A stretch of DNA of 64,000 nt from DASSUW01 sp963792385 (GTDB lineage Bacteria > Actinomycetota > Thermoleophilia > Solirubrobacterales > Solirubrobacteraceae). The stretch covers positions 1 to 64,000 of the forward strand of contig CAWBVZ010000012.1 in NCBI GenBank assembly GCA_963792385.1, read 5' to 3'. Positions 7,189-15,550 of this stretch are shown here, piece after piece. Made by a program: the position numbers and the translations under genes. Numbering within the stretch: position 1 is the first letter of the stretch; every line of letters starts with the position of its first letter. The notes beneath the pieces were generated by a model. It was not told the DNA's origin. It saw only the letters and a program-made list of their open reading frames with translations, and did not search any database.

Positions 7189-8703
7189 ATGTCTCTTCTT
7201 GAAGTACACAACGTCGCCAAGCGCTACGGCCCAGTCGTCGCGCTCAAGTCGGCCGATCTCGTCGTCGAACCCGGCGAGATCCACGCGCTGCTCGGCGCCA
7301 ATGGCGCCGGCAAGAGCACGCTCGTCAAGATCCTGACCGGCGTCATCCGCCACGACTCCGGCACGATCACCGTCAACGACAAGGCGGTCCGGATCGGTTC
7401 GCCCGAGGGCGCGCGCAAGGTCGGCTTCGCACCCGTCTTCCAGGATCCGGCGATGCTGGCGGACCTCACGGTCTCGCAGAACCTTCAGCTGACGCGCACC
7501 GACATCGCGGCCACCCGCGAGTGGCTCGCCCGCATGGAGCTGACCGTCGATCTCACCGAGATGACCGGCGAGCTGCCGCTGCCGACGCTGCGCATGCTCG
7601 ATCTCGCCCGCGCGCTCGCGCATGATCCTCAGCTGCTCCTGCTCGACGAGATCACCGCCGCGCTGCCCTCTGACCTCGCCGAGAAGGTCTTCACGGTCAT
7701 GCGCGAGTGGCGCGACCGTGGTCGCTCGGTGCTGTTCATCACGCACCGCCTCGCCGAGGTGACCGCGACGTGCGACCGCGCCACCGTCCTGCGCGACGGC
7801 GGCACGGTCGGCACGCTGGTCCCGCGCAGCGGCGAGGAGGAGAAGATCGTCGAGCTGATGCTGGGCGAGAGCCGCACCAAGATCGCCGCGTCGATCGAGG
7901 CCGAGACGCGCGACTCAGAGGGCGCTGTCGCCGCGGCGACGGCACCCCTCGCGGCTGCCGGCGAGTCGCAGCTCGAGGTGCGCAACCTCGTCGTCGGCGA
8001 TGACGAGGGCGGCGTGTCGTTCGATCTGCGCGCCGGCGAGATCCTCGGAGTGGCGGCGCTCGAGGGGCAGGGCCAGGACCTGCTGTTCGACTACCTGGCC
8101 GGCGAGCGGCGGCCGTCGGGCAGCGGCGAGATGCTCGTCGCCGGCAAGCCGTTCAGCCCGCGCCACCCGTATGAGGCGATCCGCGCGGGCGTCGTGCTCG
8201 TGCCGGCCGACCGCGTGCTCGCGCTGCTGCCGCAGCGGCCGATCCGCGAGAACATCGCTGCGCCGCTCTACAACCGCATCCCGCGCTGGGGGCCGATCAA
8301 CCGCGGCGACGAGAGCCGGCGCGTGCAGGGCGCGATCGACAAGCTCTCGATCGACACGCGTGCGCAGCGACAGGCGCGTCGGCTGTCCGGCGGCAACCAG
8401 CAGAAGTTGACGATCGCGCGCTGGCTCGCGGCCGGCTTCACGACGATGCTGTGCTTCGACCCGACACGCGGCATCGACGTCGGCACCAAGCGCCAGATCT
8501 ACGCGCTGCTGCGTGAGTTGGCCGAGAACGGCGCCGCGATCCTGCTGTTCACCTCCGAACTGCCGGAGATCCAGCTCGTCTGCGATCGCACGATCGTCGT
8601 GTACCGCGGCGCCGTGACCGCCGAGATGCCCGCGTCGGAGGCCGACGAGGCGGCGCTGCTGAAGGCGGCGCACGGCCTGACCAAGCTGGAGGAGGCGGCA
8701 TGA
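7189..8703 (+). CDS. Sugar ABC transporter ATP-binding protein, double NBD (RbsA/MglA type)
   Basis: 504 residues with two ATPase domains, as in RbsA/XylG. Domain 1 (about 1-235) has Walker A GANGAGKST and Walker B LLLLDEITAAL, but its signature region reads ELPLPTLRMLDLARAL instead of an LSxGQ-type motif. Domain 2 (about 265-500) has the intact signature LSGGNQQK and Walker B MLCFDPTRGID, while its Walker A is degenerate (LEGQGQDLL), which is normal for the second half of this family. A glutamate-, alanine-rich linker joins the halves. The stop overlaps the first permease (ATGA). Confidence 0.93.
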   Translation: MSLLEVHNVAKRYGPVVALKSADLVVEPGEIHALLGANGAGKSTLVKILTGVIRHDSGTITVNDKAVRIGSPEGARKVGFAPVFQDPAMLADLTVSQNLQLTRTDIAATREWLARMELTVDLTEMTGELPLPTLRMLDLARALAHDPQLLLLDEITAALPSDLAEKVFTVMREWRDRGRSVLFITHRLAEVTATCDRATVLRDGGTVGTLVPRSGEEEKIVELMLGESRTKIAASIEAETRDSEGAVAAATAPLAAAGESQLEVRNLVVGDDEGGVSFDLRAGEILGVAALEGQGQDLLFDYLAGERRPSGSGEMLVAGKPFSPRHPYEAIRAGVVLVPADRVLALLPQRPIRENIAAPLYNRIPRWGPINRGDESRRVQGAIDKLSIDTRAQRQARRLSGGNQQKLTIARWLAAGFTTMLCFDPTRGIDVGTKRQIYALLRELAENGAAILLFTSELPEIQLVCDRTIVVYRGAVTAEMPASEADEAALLKAAHGLTKLEEAA

Positions 8704-9710
8704 CGACGGTCGACGACGCCACCTCCCTGCCCGGCCGCTGGCGCCGCGTGGACGGCGGCCGTGTCGCCCGCCGCCACGGCTGGACGATCGGCGTCTACGT
8801 CCTGCTGGTGCTGCTGATCATCGGCTACATCCTGGCGCTGGCGCCGGTCGCGTTCACGTCGTTCGACCTCAAGACGATCGTCATCGGTGCACTCCCGCTC
8901 GCCTTCGCCGCGATGGCGCAGTCGGTGATCGTCATCTCGGGCGGGATCGACCTCTCGCTCGGTGTGATCGTCGCTGTCATCAACGTGCTGGCCGCCTCGC
9001 TGATGGAGACGGCGAGCTTCGCGACGACGCTGCTGATCGCGGTCGGTCTGATGGTCGTCGGCGTGGTGATCGGCTGCATCAACGGCACGCTGATCGTCCT
9101 CAGCGGCGTGCCCGACATCGTCGTCACGCTCGCGATGTCCTTCGTCTGGGGCGGGGTCGCGCTGCTGATCATGCGCACGCCCGGAGGCGGGGCGCCGCTC
9201 GACTTCCAGGCGCTCGGCACCGGCACGTTCTTCTCGGCCTGGTTCCCCGCGGGTGCCGTGGTCATCGGGCTCGTGCTGCTGCTCGTCTGGATGCCGATCC
9301 GCTGGCGTCGGCCCGGCTTCGCGATCTACGCGATCGGCTCCAATCGCGACCGGTCGTACCTCTCCGGCGTGAACGTCGCCCGCACACGCGTGCTCGCGTA
9401 CGCGATCGGCGGCTTCTTCGCCGCGATGGGCGGCCTCGCCGCGACGGCCAGCACCGGCATCGGCACACCGTACGCGGGCAACTTCATCACGCTGAACTCG
9501 GTCGCCGCGGTCGTGCTCGGCGGTGTGAGCTTGGCGGGCGGGAAAGGCGGGCTGGTCGGCCCGGTCGCCGCCGCGTTCTGCCTCACGCTCGTCCCGTCGA
9601 TCATGGTCTTCCAGGGCATCGACCCGAACTACGGCCAGGTGATCCAGGGCGCGCTGATCGTCGTCGTGGTCATGCTCGGCGGCCTGCTGCTGATCCGGGA
9701 GCGCCGATGA
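8700..9710 (+). CDS. Sugar ABC transporter permease (RbsC type)
   Basis: 336 residues with about 8-10 hydrophobic segments. The BPD_transp_2 signature is QSVIVISGGIDLSLGVIVAVINVLAASL, followed by the characteristic NGTLIVLSGVPDIVVTLAMSF and the late AVVLGGVSLAGGKGGLVGPV. It forms the membrane channel with the next permease and the double ATPase. Overlaps the ATPase upstream and the second permease downstream by 4 bp each, so the two permeases are translated together, probably as a heterodimer. Confidence 0.93.
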   Translation: MTTVDDATSLPGRWRRVDGGRVARRHGWTIGVYVLLVLLIIGYILALAPVAFTSFDLKTIVIGALPLAFAAMAQSVIVISGGIDLSLGVIVAVINVLAASLMETASFATTLLIAVGLMVVGVVIGCINGTLIVLSGVPDIVVTLAMSFVWGGVALLIMRTPGGGAPLDFQALGTGTFFSAWFPAGAVVIGLVLLLVWMPIRWRRPGFAIYAIGSNRDRSYLSGVNVARTRVLAYAIGGFFAAMGGLAATASTGIGTPYAGNFITLNSVAAVVLGGVSLAGGKGGLVGPVAAAFCLTLVPSIMVFQGIDPNYGQVIQGALIVVVVMLGGLLLIRERR

Positions 9711-10711
9711 GCACCGCTACGACCACGCCGGACGAGCAGCTCGGGCCGCGGCGGAACCGCGTTCAGGCGGGCGCAGAGTGGGTGATCGATCGCCCGCTGA
9801 TCATGCTCTCGGTGATCCTCGTGCTGCTGCTGATCGCGTCCGAGATCGTCTCGCCGGGCTACCTCTCCGACAACCGCATGGGCACGATCCTGCAGTTCGC
9901 GGCGCCACTCGCGTTCCTCGCCGCCGGCCAGACGCTCGTGATGCTGACCGCAGGTATCGACCTGTCGGTCGCGGCCACGGCCACGGCGGCGGCGTACATC
10001 ATGGCCGGCCAGGCGTCGCGCGGCACTACCACGGCGGTGGCGATCGCGATCCTCGTCGGCCTGGTCGTCGGCCTCATCAACGGCATCGGCGTCGGCGTCT
10101 TCCGCGTCAACCCGCTGATCATGACGCTCGGCATGGCGAGCATCGTCAGCGGCTATCTGACCGTGTCGGCGCAATCGTTCGTGACCGGCGTGCCGCTCGT
10201 GCCCGACTTCGTCCGCGAGCTCGCGGTCGGCAACCTGATCGGCGTGGCGATCCCGAAGTCGCTCGTCCTCTGGGTCCCGGTCGCCGCATTGATCCTGCTC
10301 GGCCTGCGCTATTCCGGCTACGGGCGGATGCTGTACGCCGTCGGCGACAACCCGATGGCGTGTCGGCTGGCGGGCGTGCGCGTGTGGCAGGTTCTGCTCG
10401 TCACGTACGTGCTGTGCTCGATCTTGTCCGCGATCGGCGGCGTGCTCTACGTAGGCGTCATCAACGCGGCCGACCTGCAGCTCGTCTCGCCCTACCTCCT
10501 GCCGTCGGTGGCGGCCGTGGTGATCGGCGGTACGTCGATCTTCGGCGGTGTCGGCGGCTACTCGGGCACGATCCTCGGCGTGATCATCCTCGTCGTCCTC
10601 GACTCGCTGCTGACGCTGCTCGACGCGTCGCAGGCCTACAAGCAGATCATCTACGGGCTGATCATCCTCGGCCTGGCGTGGCTGTACGCCACGTCGACCA
10701 AGCGCGTTTGA
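9707..10711 (+). CDS. Sugar ABC transporter permease (RbsC type), second subunit
   Basis: 334 residues of the same BPD_transp_2 family: QTLVMLTAGIDLSVAATATAAAYI, NGIGVGVFRVNPLIMTLGMASI and AAVVIGGTSIFGGVGGYSGTILGV. It ends the rightward transporter operon. The stop codon (10709-10711) is the first base triplet of a 166-bp hairpin element, so the mRNA probably ends or is processed there. Confidence 0.93.
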   Translation: MSTATTTPDEQLGPRRNRVQAGAEWVIDRPLIMLSVILVLLLIASEIVSPGYLSDNRMGTILQFAAPLAFLAAGQTLVMLTAGIDLSVAATATAAAYIMAGQASRGTTTAVAIAILVGLVVGLINGIGVGVFRVNPLIMTLGMASIVSGYLTVSAQSFVTGVPLVPDFVRELAVGNLIGVAIPKSLVLWVPVAALILLGLRYSGYGRMLYAVGDNPMACRLAGVRVWQVLLVTYVLCSILSAIGGVLYVGVINAADLQLVSPYLLPSVAAVVIGGTSIFGGVGGYSGTILGVIILVVLDSLLTLLDASQAYKQIIYGLIILGLAWLYATSTKRV

Positions 10712-10875
10712 TGGCCGATCGCACGACCCCCGCGGCCGCCTGGACGCGGCTCGCGGCGCAGGATCGGCACCCGCCGAAGAGGCCCGTGGCTCTGCCACTG
10801 TTCCCCTTCGCCGGGCACCGCCCTGCATCCACGATCCACGGCCATGCGGCCACGCGGGCCGCACGATCGACCATC
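10710..10875. repeat. Long-hairpin intergenic element, family C, copy 1
   Basis: 166 bp forming a single hairpin centred on GTGGC-TCT-GCCAC (10786-10798). The left end GATGGCCGATCG pairs with the right end CGATCGACCATC, and pairing continues with few interruptions along about 80-bp arms. A 166-bp relative lies at 53371-53536, with weaker ones at 51134 and 52477. It fills the gap between the permease stop and the next GTG. Arm mismatches are nearly all C/T or A/G transitions that would pair as G-U on the minus-strand RNA. A 55-codon open frame across it is not a gene. Confidence 0.85.
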
Positions 10876-10877
10876 TA

Positions 10878-11897
10878 GTGCCGCACGCGCCCGTCGAGAC
10901 GACGGTGATCGGCTCGTACCCCTTCCCCGGGTGGCTGGAGCTGTGCGCGAGCCGCAGCTCGGAGCTGGGTCCGGATGACGCCGACGAGGCCGCGCGCGAC
11001 GCCACGCTGGTGGCGATCATGGACCAGGTGCGGGCCGGGCTGGATGTGATCAGCGACGGTGAGCAGGGGCGGTTCGACTTCAACCTCTCGTTCTACGCGT
11101 ACCTGGAGGGGCTCGAGCTGGAGGACGCGCCGCGCCGCCGCTGGGGTCCGCCCGCGCACGACCAGCGCGGCAAGCACCGGCTCACCGGCGAGCTCCGCGC
11201 GCCGCGCGGGCTCGGCGCCGTCGCGGAGTTCGAGCGGCTGCGCGAGCTGGCGCCAACCGGCCCGGCGCTCAAGGCGAGCGTGCCCGGCCCGTACACGCTG
11301 GCGGGCCGGATCGACCACCCGGACCGGTGGGCGGTGACCGAGATGCTGATCCCGATCGTGGCGCGCGAGCTCGAGGCGCTGGTGGATGCCGGCTGCGAGC
11401 GGCTGACCCTCGACGAGCCGTCGATGTCCTGTTACGCATGGCGCGAGGACCCGGAGCGGCTGGTGGACGTGTTCAACCGCACGGTCGCGGGCGTGAAGGG
11501 GCGCGTCTATCTCGGCACGCACCTGTGCTTCGGCAACTTCAAGGGCCGCGCCGTCGGCCGCCGCCGGTACGCGCCGATGTTCCCGGCGTTCCTGGCGATG
11601 GACGCCGACGAGCTGCACCTCGAGATGGCCTCGCGCGAGTTCGCCGAGCTCGAAGTGATCGAGCAGGTCGTGGCCGTCGGGAAGGACGTCGGCGTCGGCG
11701 TGATCGACGTCAAGTCCTACTACGTCGAGTCGCCCGAGGACGTCGAGGAGCGCGTGCGCGCGTGTCTGCGGCACGCGCCGGCCGAGCGGCTCAGCGTCTC
11801 GCCCGACTGCGGGCTCTCCCAGACCGCTCGCTGGGCGGCGCGGCGCAAGCTCGAGAACATGGTCGCCGGCGCCCACCGCGTGCGCGAGACGCTCTAG
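10878..11897 (+). CDS. MetE-like cobalamin-independent methionine synthase-family protein
   Basis: 339 residues, matching only the C-terminal catalytic barrel of MetE. It has the opening TTVIGSYPFPGWL, the DGEQGRFDF segment, LTLDEPSMSCYA, the zinc ligands His and Cys in GTHLCFGNF and the distal Cys in SVSPDCGLSQT. Such short core proteins in Actinobacteria may be methyltransferases for other thiols or small molecules; the methyl donor is unknown. The GTG start lies 2 bp after the family C hairpin. Convergent with the LLM gene across a family B hairpin. Confidence 0.85.
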   Translation: MPHAPVETTVIGSYPFPGWLELCASRSSELGPDDADEAARDATLVAIMDQVRAGLDVISDGEQGRFDFNLSFYAYLEGLELEDAPRRRWGPPAHDQRGKHRLTGELRAPRGLGAVAEFERLRELAPTGPALKASVPGPYTLAGRIDHPDRWAVTEMLIPIVARELEALVDAGCERLTLDEPSMSCYAWREDPERLVDVFNRTVAGVKGRVYLGTHLCFGNFKGRAVGRRRYAPMFPAFLAMDADELHLEMASREFAELEVIEQVVAVGKDVGVGVIDVKSYYVESPEDVEERVRACLRHAPAERLSVSPDCGLSQTARWAARRKLENMVAGAHRVRETL

Positions 11898-11908
11898 GTC
11901 TCGGCCGC

Positions 11909-12068
11909 GCGAACGTCAACCCGCTGGGTGGGGAGGTGGGGTCCGTTGGGCGTTTCGCAAGGGGCGTCCTGCCCTTGGGTCGTCCTGCGACCCTTAGTCA
12001 GGACGGCGTCGGAAACGGCACACGGAACCGCTCGACCCTCTCCCCCTACTGCCGCAGTTGACGTTCGC
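11909..12068. repeat. Long-hairpin intergenic element, family B, copy 1
   Basis: 160 bp with matching ends, GCGAACGTCAAC on the left and GTTGACGTTCGC on the right. The arms continue in imperfect pairing (GGGTGGGGAGG against CCTCTCCCCCTAC) up to small apical stems such as GGGTCG-TCCTG-CGACCC. The element lies between two convergent genes and its right end abuts the stop codon of the LLM gene (12069). The same terminal sequence recurs at 27204 and 49939, again between convergent genes. Confidence 0.85.
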
Positions 12069-12890
12069 CTAGGCGATCAACACCGCCGCCAGCGCGTGGT
12101 AGTCGTCGGTCGGATTTGGGCCGTGGCCGAGCGGCTGGACGCAGACGTGGTCGGCTCCGGCGTCGAGATGCGCGCGCACGGCCTCGGCGATCGCCTCGGG
12201 GGACCCGTGCGGGACCACCGTGTCGATCAGCCGGTCGCTCCCGCCGCCGGCGATGTCGTTGTCGTCGAACCCGAAGCGCTTCAGGTTGTTCGTGTAGTTG
12301 CTCAGCTCGAGGTAGTACTTCGCGTACTCGCGGGCGATCGCGCGTGCCGCCTCCGGATCGGTCTCGACCACGACGGCGAGTTCCGGTGCGAGCAGCGCGT
12401 CCGGCCCGATGCGCTCGCGCGCGAAGCGCGTGTGCTCGGGAGGGATGAAGTACGTGTGCGCACCCAGCGCCCGCTCGGCCGCGAGGTCGAGCATCTTCGG
12501 CCCGAGCGCGGCCCCTGCCCGCTCGTCGCGCGGCACCGGCGGGTCGGCGGCGTCGAGGCCGTCGAAGAAGGCACGGATGGAGGCCAGCGGCCGCGTGTAG
12601 TCGCTCGTCGCCTCCGGGTGTCCGGCGCCGATGCCGAGCAGGAAGCGGCCGGGGAACTCGCGCGTCAGCTCGGCATGCCCAGCGGCCACGTCGGCCGGCT
12701 CGTGCTGCCAGATGTTGAGGATGCCGGTGGCGATCGTCATCGCACTCGTGCGCTCGAGGCACGGCCGCGCGTCCGCGGTCGAAGGGCTGCTGCCGATCCA
12801 CAGCGCCGAGTAGCCGAGCGCCTCGAGCTCTTCGACGCCCTCGGCGCCGCTTTGGCGGCGGCGCCAGATCCCGATCTGTCCGAGTGTCAT
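12069..12890 (-). CDS. LLM-class F420-dependent oxidoreductase
   Basis: 273 residues of the luciferase-like monooxygenase fold, TIGR03620-like. It opens LGQIGIWRRR, then GYSALWIGSSP, ATGILNIWQHEPADVAAGHAE and FPGRFLLGIGAGHPE, which in this group bind the deazaflavin F420. The substrate is unknown. Start at the ATG of 12890, two bases after the TetR stop, so it is cotranscribed with the TetR gene and probably under its control. The extra open frame upstream of the ATG is antisense shadow. Ends at the family B hairpin. Confidence 0.88.
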   Translation of the reverse strand: MTLGQIGIWRRRQSGAEGVEELEALGYSALWIGSSPSTADARPCLERTSAMTIATGILNIWQHEPADVAAGHAELTREFPGRFLLGIGAGHPEATSDYTRPLASIRAFFDGLDAADPPVPRDERAGAALGPKMLDLAAERALGAHTYFIPPEHTRFARERIGPDALLAPELAVVVETDPEAARAIAREYAKYYLELSNYTNNLKRFGFDDNDIAGGGSDRLIDTVVPHGSPEAIAEAVRAHLDAGADHVCVQPLGHGPNPTDDYHALAAVLIA

Positions 12891-12892
12891 GT

Positions 12893-13525
12893 CTAAGGAG
12901 TTTCCCGTTTCGGCAGCTCGCGCACCACCGGCCAGAGCACCGCCATCAGATGATCGGCCACGCGCTCGAGCGTGACCTCGGGCCGGTCGAGCGCCCACAG
13001 GGCGATCGCCTCGGCGGCGCCGACGAAGATGTGCGCGAGCGCGTCGAGCTCCTCGGCGTCGGGGTCGCGCTCCCAGCCCGGCAGCTCGCGCAGGAGCTGG
13101 GCGATCAGGCCGGCCTGCTCCGAGCGGATCGCCGTCGCCGCCTCGTTGAAGCTCCCGCCCTCGCCGAACAGGACCGACCACGTCGTGCGTTCCTGGTCGG
13201 CGAACGCGAGGAACGCCTCGACGCCCGCCCGCAGCGCCTGCTCGGAGTCCTCGGTGCCACGAACCGCGCGCGCGATCTCCTCGAACAGCCGGCCGCGGGC
13301 GCGCTCGACGCACGCGAGGAACAGCTTCTCCTTGGACCCGAAGTACTCGTAGAGCATCGGCTTCGAGATGCCGGAGGCGGCCGCGATCTCGTCCATCGAG
13401 ACGCCGTGGTAGCCGTGCTCGGAGAACAGTCGCTCGGCCGCGGCGACCATCTGCGCCTCGCGCACGGCGCGTGGGGTGCGACCACGGGGGTACGCGTCGG
13501 CGGGGCTGTGCGTGGTCTCGCGCAT
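12893..13525 (-). CDS. TetR-family transcriptional regulator
   Basis: 210 residues. The N-terminal TetR_N HTH (about 20-66) reads AERLFSEHGYHGVSMDEIAAASGISKPMLYEYFGSKEKLF, split here as AERLFSEHGYHGVSMDEI and AAASGISKPMLYEYFGSKEK. A helical ligand domain follows, with TWSVLFGEGG. It is divergent from the large membrane protein at 13586, with inverted repeats in the 60-bp gap, so it very likely represses both itself plus the LLM gene and the membrane protein gene. The ligand is unknown. Confidence 0.93.
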   Translation of the reverse strand: MRETTHSPADAYPRGRTPRAVREAQMVAAAERLFSEHGYHGVSMDEIAAASGISKPMLYEYFGSKEKLFLACVERARGRLFEEIARAVRGTEDSEQALRAGVEAFLAFADQERTTWSVLFGEGGSFNEAATAIRSEQAGLIAQLLRELPGWERDPDAEELDALAHIFVGAAEAIALWALDRPEVTLERVADHLMAVLWPVVRELPKRETP

Positions 13526-13531
13526 TGCCTG

Positions 13532-13583
13532 TTACCGGCGAGTCTACCTGGGGTACCTACCGCCAGTAACCTACTGACGGTAA
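13532..13583. promoter_or_regulatory. Putative TetR operator region
   Basis: Three related sequences lie in the divergent gap: TTACCGGCG (13532-13540), TACCGCCAGTAA (13558-13569) and TACTGACGGTAA (13572-13583). They share the near-palindrome TTACYGNCRGTAA. The last lies 2 bp before the ATG at 13586. This spacing and symmetry is typical of TetR binding sites, and the adjacent TetR gene is the obvious partner. Confidence 0.6.
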
Positions 13584-13585
13584 CC

Positions 13586-15349
13586 ATGCTTTCCACTTTT
13601 ACGTACATCGCAGCGGGCGAGCCCGCAGGCGGCGCCCCAGTGCAGGACCTGATCCCGGCGGCGATCGTCGCCGGGCTACTCACCGCGGCCGCGCTCGCCC
13701 TCGCGGCCGGCCATCGCAGCGGTCGCGTGACCGTGCTCACGAGGCTGGCCGCGCTCTCAGAGCGCGTGGTGCCGGTGCCCGGCTGGGCGGCGCTCCCGGT
13801 GCTCGTCACGCTCGGCTCGCTCGGCATCGCGGCGTTCGGCTTCTTCTGGGACGTCGCCACGCACATCGACTCGGGGCGCGACAGCGGCCCGTTCGCGAAC
13901 GTCGCGCACTACCCGATCCTCGCCGGCCTCGGCGGCGTCGCGCTGGCGGGATTCCTCGCCGCCGTGCTCGGCGCCGATGCACGCGATCGCGCCGCGATCG
14001 CGTGGGCGCCCGGCTGGCGGATCCCGCTCGGCGGCGCGTTGCTGCTGCTGTGCGGCGCGGTCGCGATGCTCGGCTTCCCGCTCGACGACGTCTGGCACCG
14101 GATCTTCGGCCAGGACGTGACGCTCTGGGGCCCGACGCACGTGCTGATGATCGGCGGCGCCTCGCTCGCCCCGATCGCCGCGTGGCTGCTGCTCGTCGAG
14201 GGCCGGCGCGCCGCCGGCCGGACGGAGCCCAGTCGCGCGCTGCTCTTCTGGGAGGTCCAGCTCGCGGGCGCGACGCTGATCGGGCTCTCGACGCTCCAGC
14301 TCGAGTTCGGCTTCGGCGTCCCGCAGTTCCAGCTCGTCTTCCACCCGATCCTGATCGCCCTTGCCGCGAGCGTCGCGCTCGTCGCGGCGCGGCTGCGGCT
14401 CGGTCGCGGCGGTGCGCTCGCCGCCACCGGCGCGTACCTGGCGATCATGACGCCGCTGGTGCTGATCGTTGGCCCGCTGTTCGGCCACACGTTCCTGCAC
14501 TTCCCGCTCTACCTCGTCGAGGCCGCGCTGGTCGAGCTGGCCGCGCTTACGCTCGCGCGCCGCGGCCCGGCCGTGTTCGGCGCCGCCGCCGGCGCGCTGA
14601 TCGGCACCGTGGGCGTGGCGGCGGAGTGGGCGTTCTCGCAGGTCGCGATGCCGCTGCCGTGGCAGGCCGCACTCCTGCCCGAGGCACCGGTGCTGGCGCT
14701 GCTCGCCGCCGTCGCCGGTGGCCTGCTCGGCGCGTACCTCGGCAGCGCGCTATCGCAGCGCCAGGTCTCGGTGCCGCGCGCGATCCCGGCGATCGCGCTC
14801 GCCGTGATCGTCGCGTGCCTGGCGCTCCCGATGCACACCGACACCGGGCCGTCGATCCGCGCCGCCGTGACGCTGGACGAGGTCCGCCCCGCGCCTGGCC
14901 GCGAGGTGGTCGCCACCGTGCGGCTCGACCCGCCGCGCGCGGCCGACGACGCGAAGTGGTTCCACGCGATGGCGTGGCAGGGTGGCGGCAGCCGGCTCGT
15001 CCCGCTGCGTGAAGTCGCACCGGGCAAATACCGGACCGCCGGGCCGGTCCCGGTGGACGGCGACTGGAAGGCGAACGTGCGCCTGCACGTCGGCAGCAGC
15101 ATCCTCGCGATGCCGCTGTACCTGCCGGAGGATCCCGGCATCCCGGCACGCGAGGTCCCGGCGATGCCGCGCTTCGAGCGCTCATTCCAGCTCGACCACG
15201 AGGTGCTGCGCCGCGAGGAGCGCCCCGCCGCGTCGTGGATCGCAGGCGCCGCCTACGGCGTCCTCGCCGCGGTCGCGCTTGCCTGGCTCGCCGCCATCGG
15301 AGCGGCCGTCAGCCGGTTCGAGCGCCGGGCCGCGACCGCAGCCGCCTGA
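13586..15349 (+). CDS. Large polytopic membrane protein with extracytoplasmic C-terminal domain, function unknown
   Basis: 587 residues. Roughly ten hydrophobic segments occupy about residues 20-420 (for example VLVTLGSLGIAAFGFFW, IPLGGALLLLCGAVAML). Loops contain conserved-looking histidines and aspartates (DVATHIDSGRD, DDVWHRIFGQDVTLWGPTHV). After the last N-terminal helix block comes a beta-rich domain (about 430-530), RPAPGREVVATVRLDPP and APGKYRTAGPVPVDGDWK, that looks like a YtkA/FixH- or CopC-type Ig fold, then a final helix (about 555-577). The ATG follows the TetR operators. I recognise no characterised family; the domain would face outside and might bind a metal or the TetR ligand. 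Confidence 0.8.
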   Translation: MLSTFTYIAAGEPAGGAPVQDLIPAAIVAGLLTAAALALAAGHRSGRVTVLTRLAALSERVVPVPGWAALPVLVTLGSLGIAAFGFFWDVATHIDSGRDSGPFANVAHYPILAGLGGVALAGFLAAVLGADARDRAAIAWAPGWRIPLGGALLLLCGAVAMLGFPLDDVWHRIFGQDVTLWGPTHVLMIGGASLAPIAAWLLLVEGRRAAGRTEPSRALLFWEVQLAGATLIGLSTLQLEFGFGVPQFQLVFHPILIALAASVALVAARLRLGRGGALAATGAYLAIMTPLVLIVGPLFGHTFLHFPLYLVEAALVELAALTLARRGPAVFGAAAGALIGTVGVAAEWAFSQVAMPLPWQAALLPEAPVLALLAAVAGGLLGAYLGSALSQRQVSVPRAIPAIALAVIVACLALPMHTDTGPSIRAAVTLDEVRPAPGREVVATVRLDPPRAADDAKWFHAMAWQGGGSRLVPLREVAPGKYRTAGPVPVDGDWKANVRLHVGSSILAMPLYLPEDPGIPAREVPAMPRFERSFQLDHEVLRREERPAASWIAGAAYGVLAAVALAWLAAIGAAVSRFERRAATAAA

Positions 15350-15424
15350 CCCTCCAACCTTCGCGCGCTCTGCGCGTCTAGGTGTCGTGGGGGGAAGGGA
15401 CGACGGCATCATGGGCGCCGTCGT

Positions 15425-15462
15425 CAGGCGGCGCGCCGGTGCCTCACCCGGCGCGCCGCCTG
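15425..15462. terminator. Perfect 15-bp inverted repeat, probable terminator
   Basis: CAGGCGGCGCGCCGG (15425-15439) and CCGGCGCGCCGCCTG (15448-15462) pair perfectly around an 8-base loop. It lies 75 bp after the membrane protein stop and about 55 bp before the next promoter. No T run follows, as is usual for terminators in very GC-rich genomes. Confidence 0.7.
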
Positions 15463-15516
15463 CGTTCACAGGTATTTGACACCCTGTCGGCTGCAAAGAT
15501 AGGCTCGTTGCTATAG

Positions 15517-15528
15517 CTGTCTAGACAA
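15517..15528. promoter_or_regulatory. Putative GntR/HutC-type operator 2 (GTCTAGAC core)
   Basis: CTGTCTAGACAA contains the perfect palindrome TGTCTAGACA and closely resembles the DasR-responsive element core. It lies 22 bp before the GTG start at 15551 of the second sugar operon, with TATAGC just upstream as a possible -10 overlap. Confidence 0.7.
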
Positions 15529-15550
15529 CCGCGAGGGAGGTCCGGCGGCC

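Noticed and set aside
10711..10878. 55-codon open frame between the permease and the MetE-like gene
   Set aside because: It lies exactly over the family C hairpin; the related copy at 53371 does not keep it open as a similar protein with a start, and the pattern of changes fits a stem, not codons.
15350..15550. Small gene between the membrane protein and the second Gfo/Idh gene
   Set aside because: The stretch is accounted for by a perfect hairpin (15425-15462) and the GntR operator; the open frames there are short and lack a ribosome binding site.
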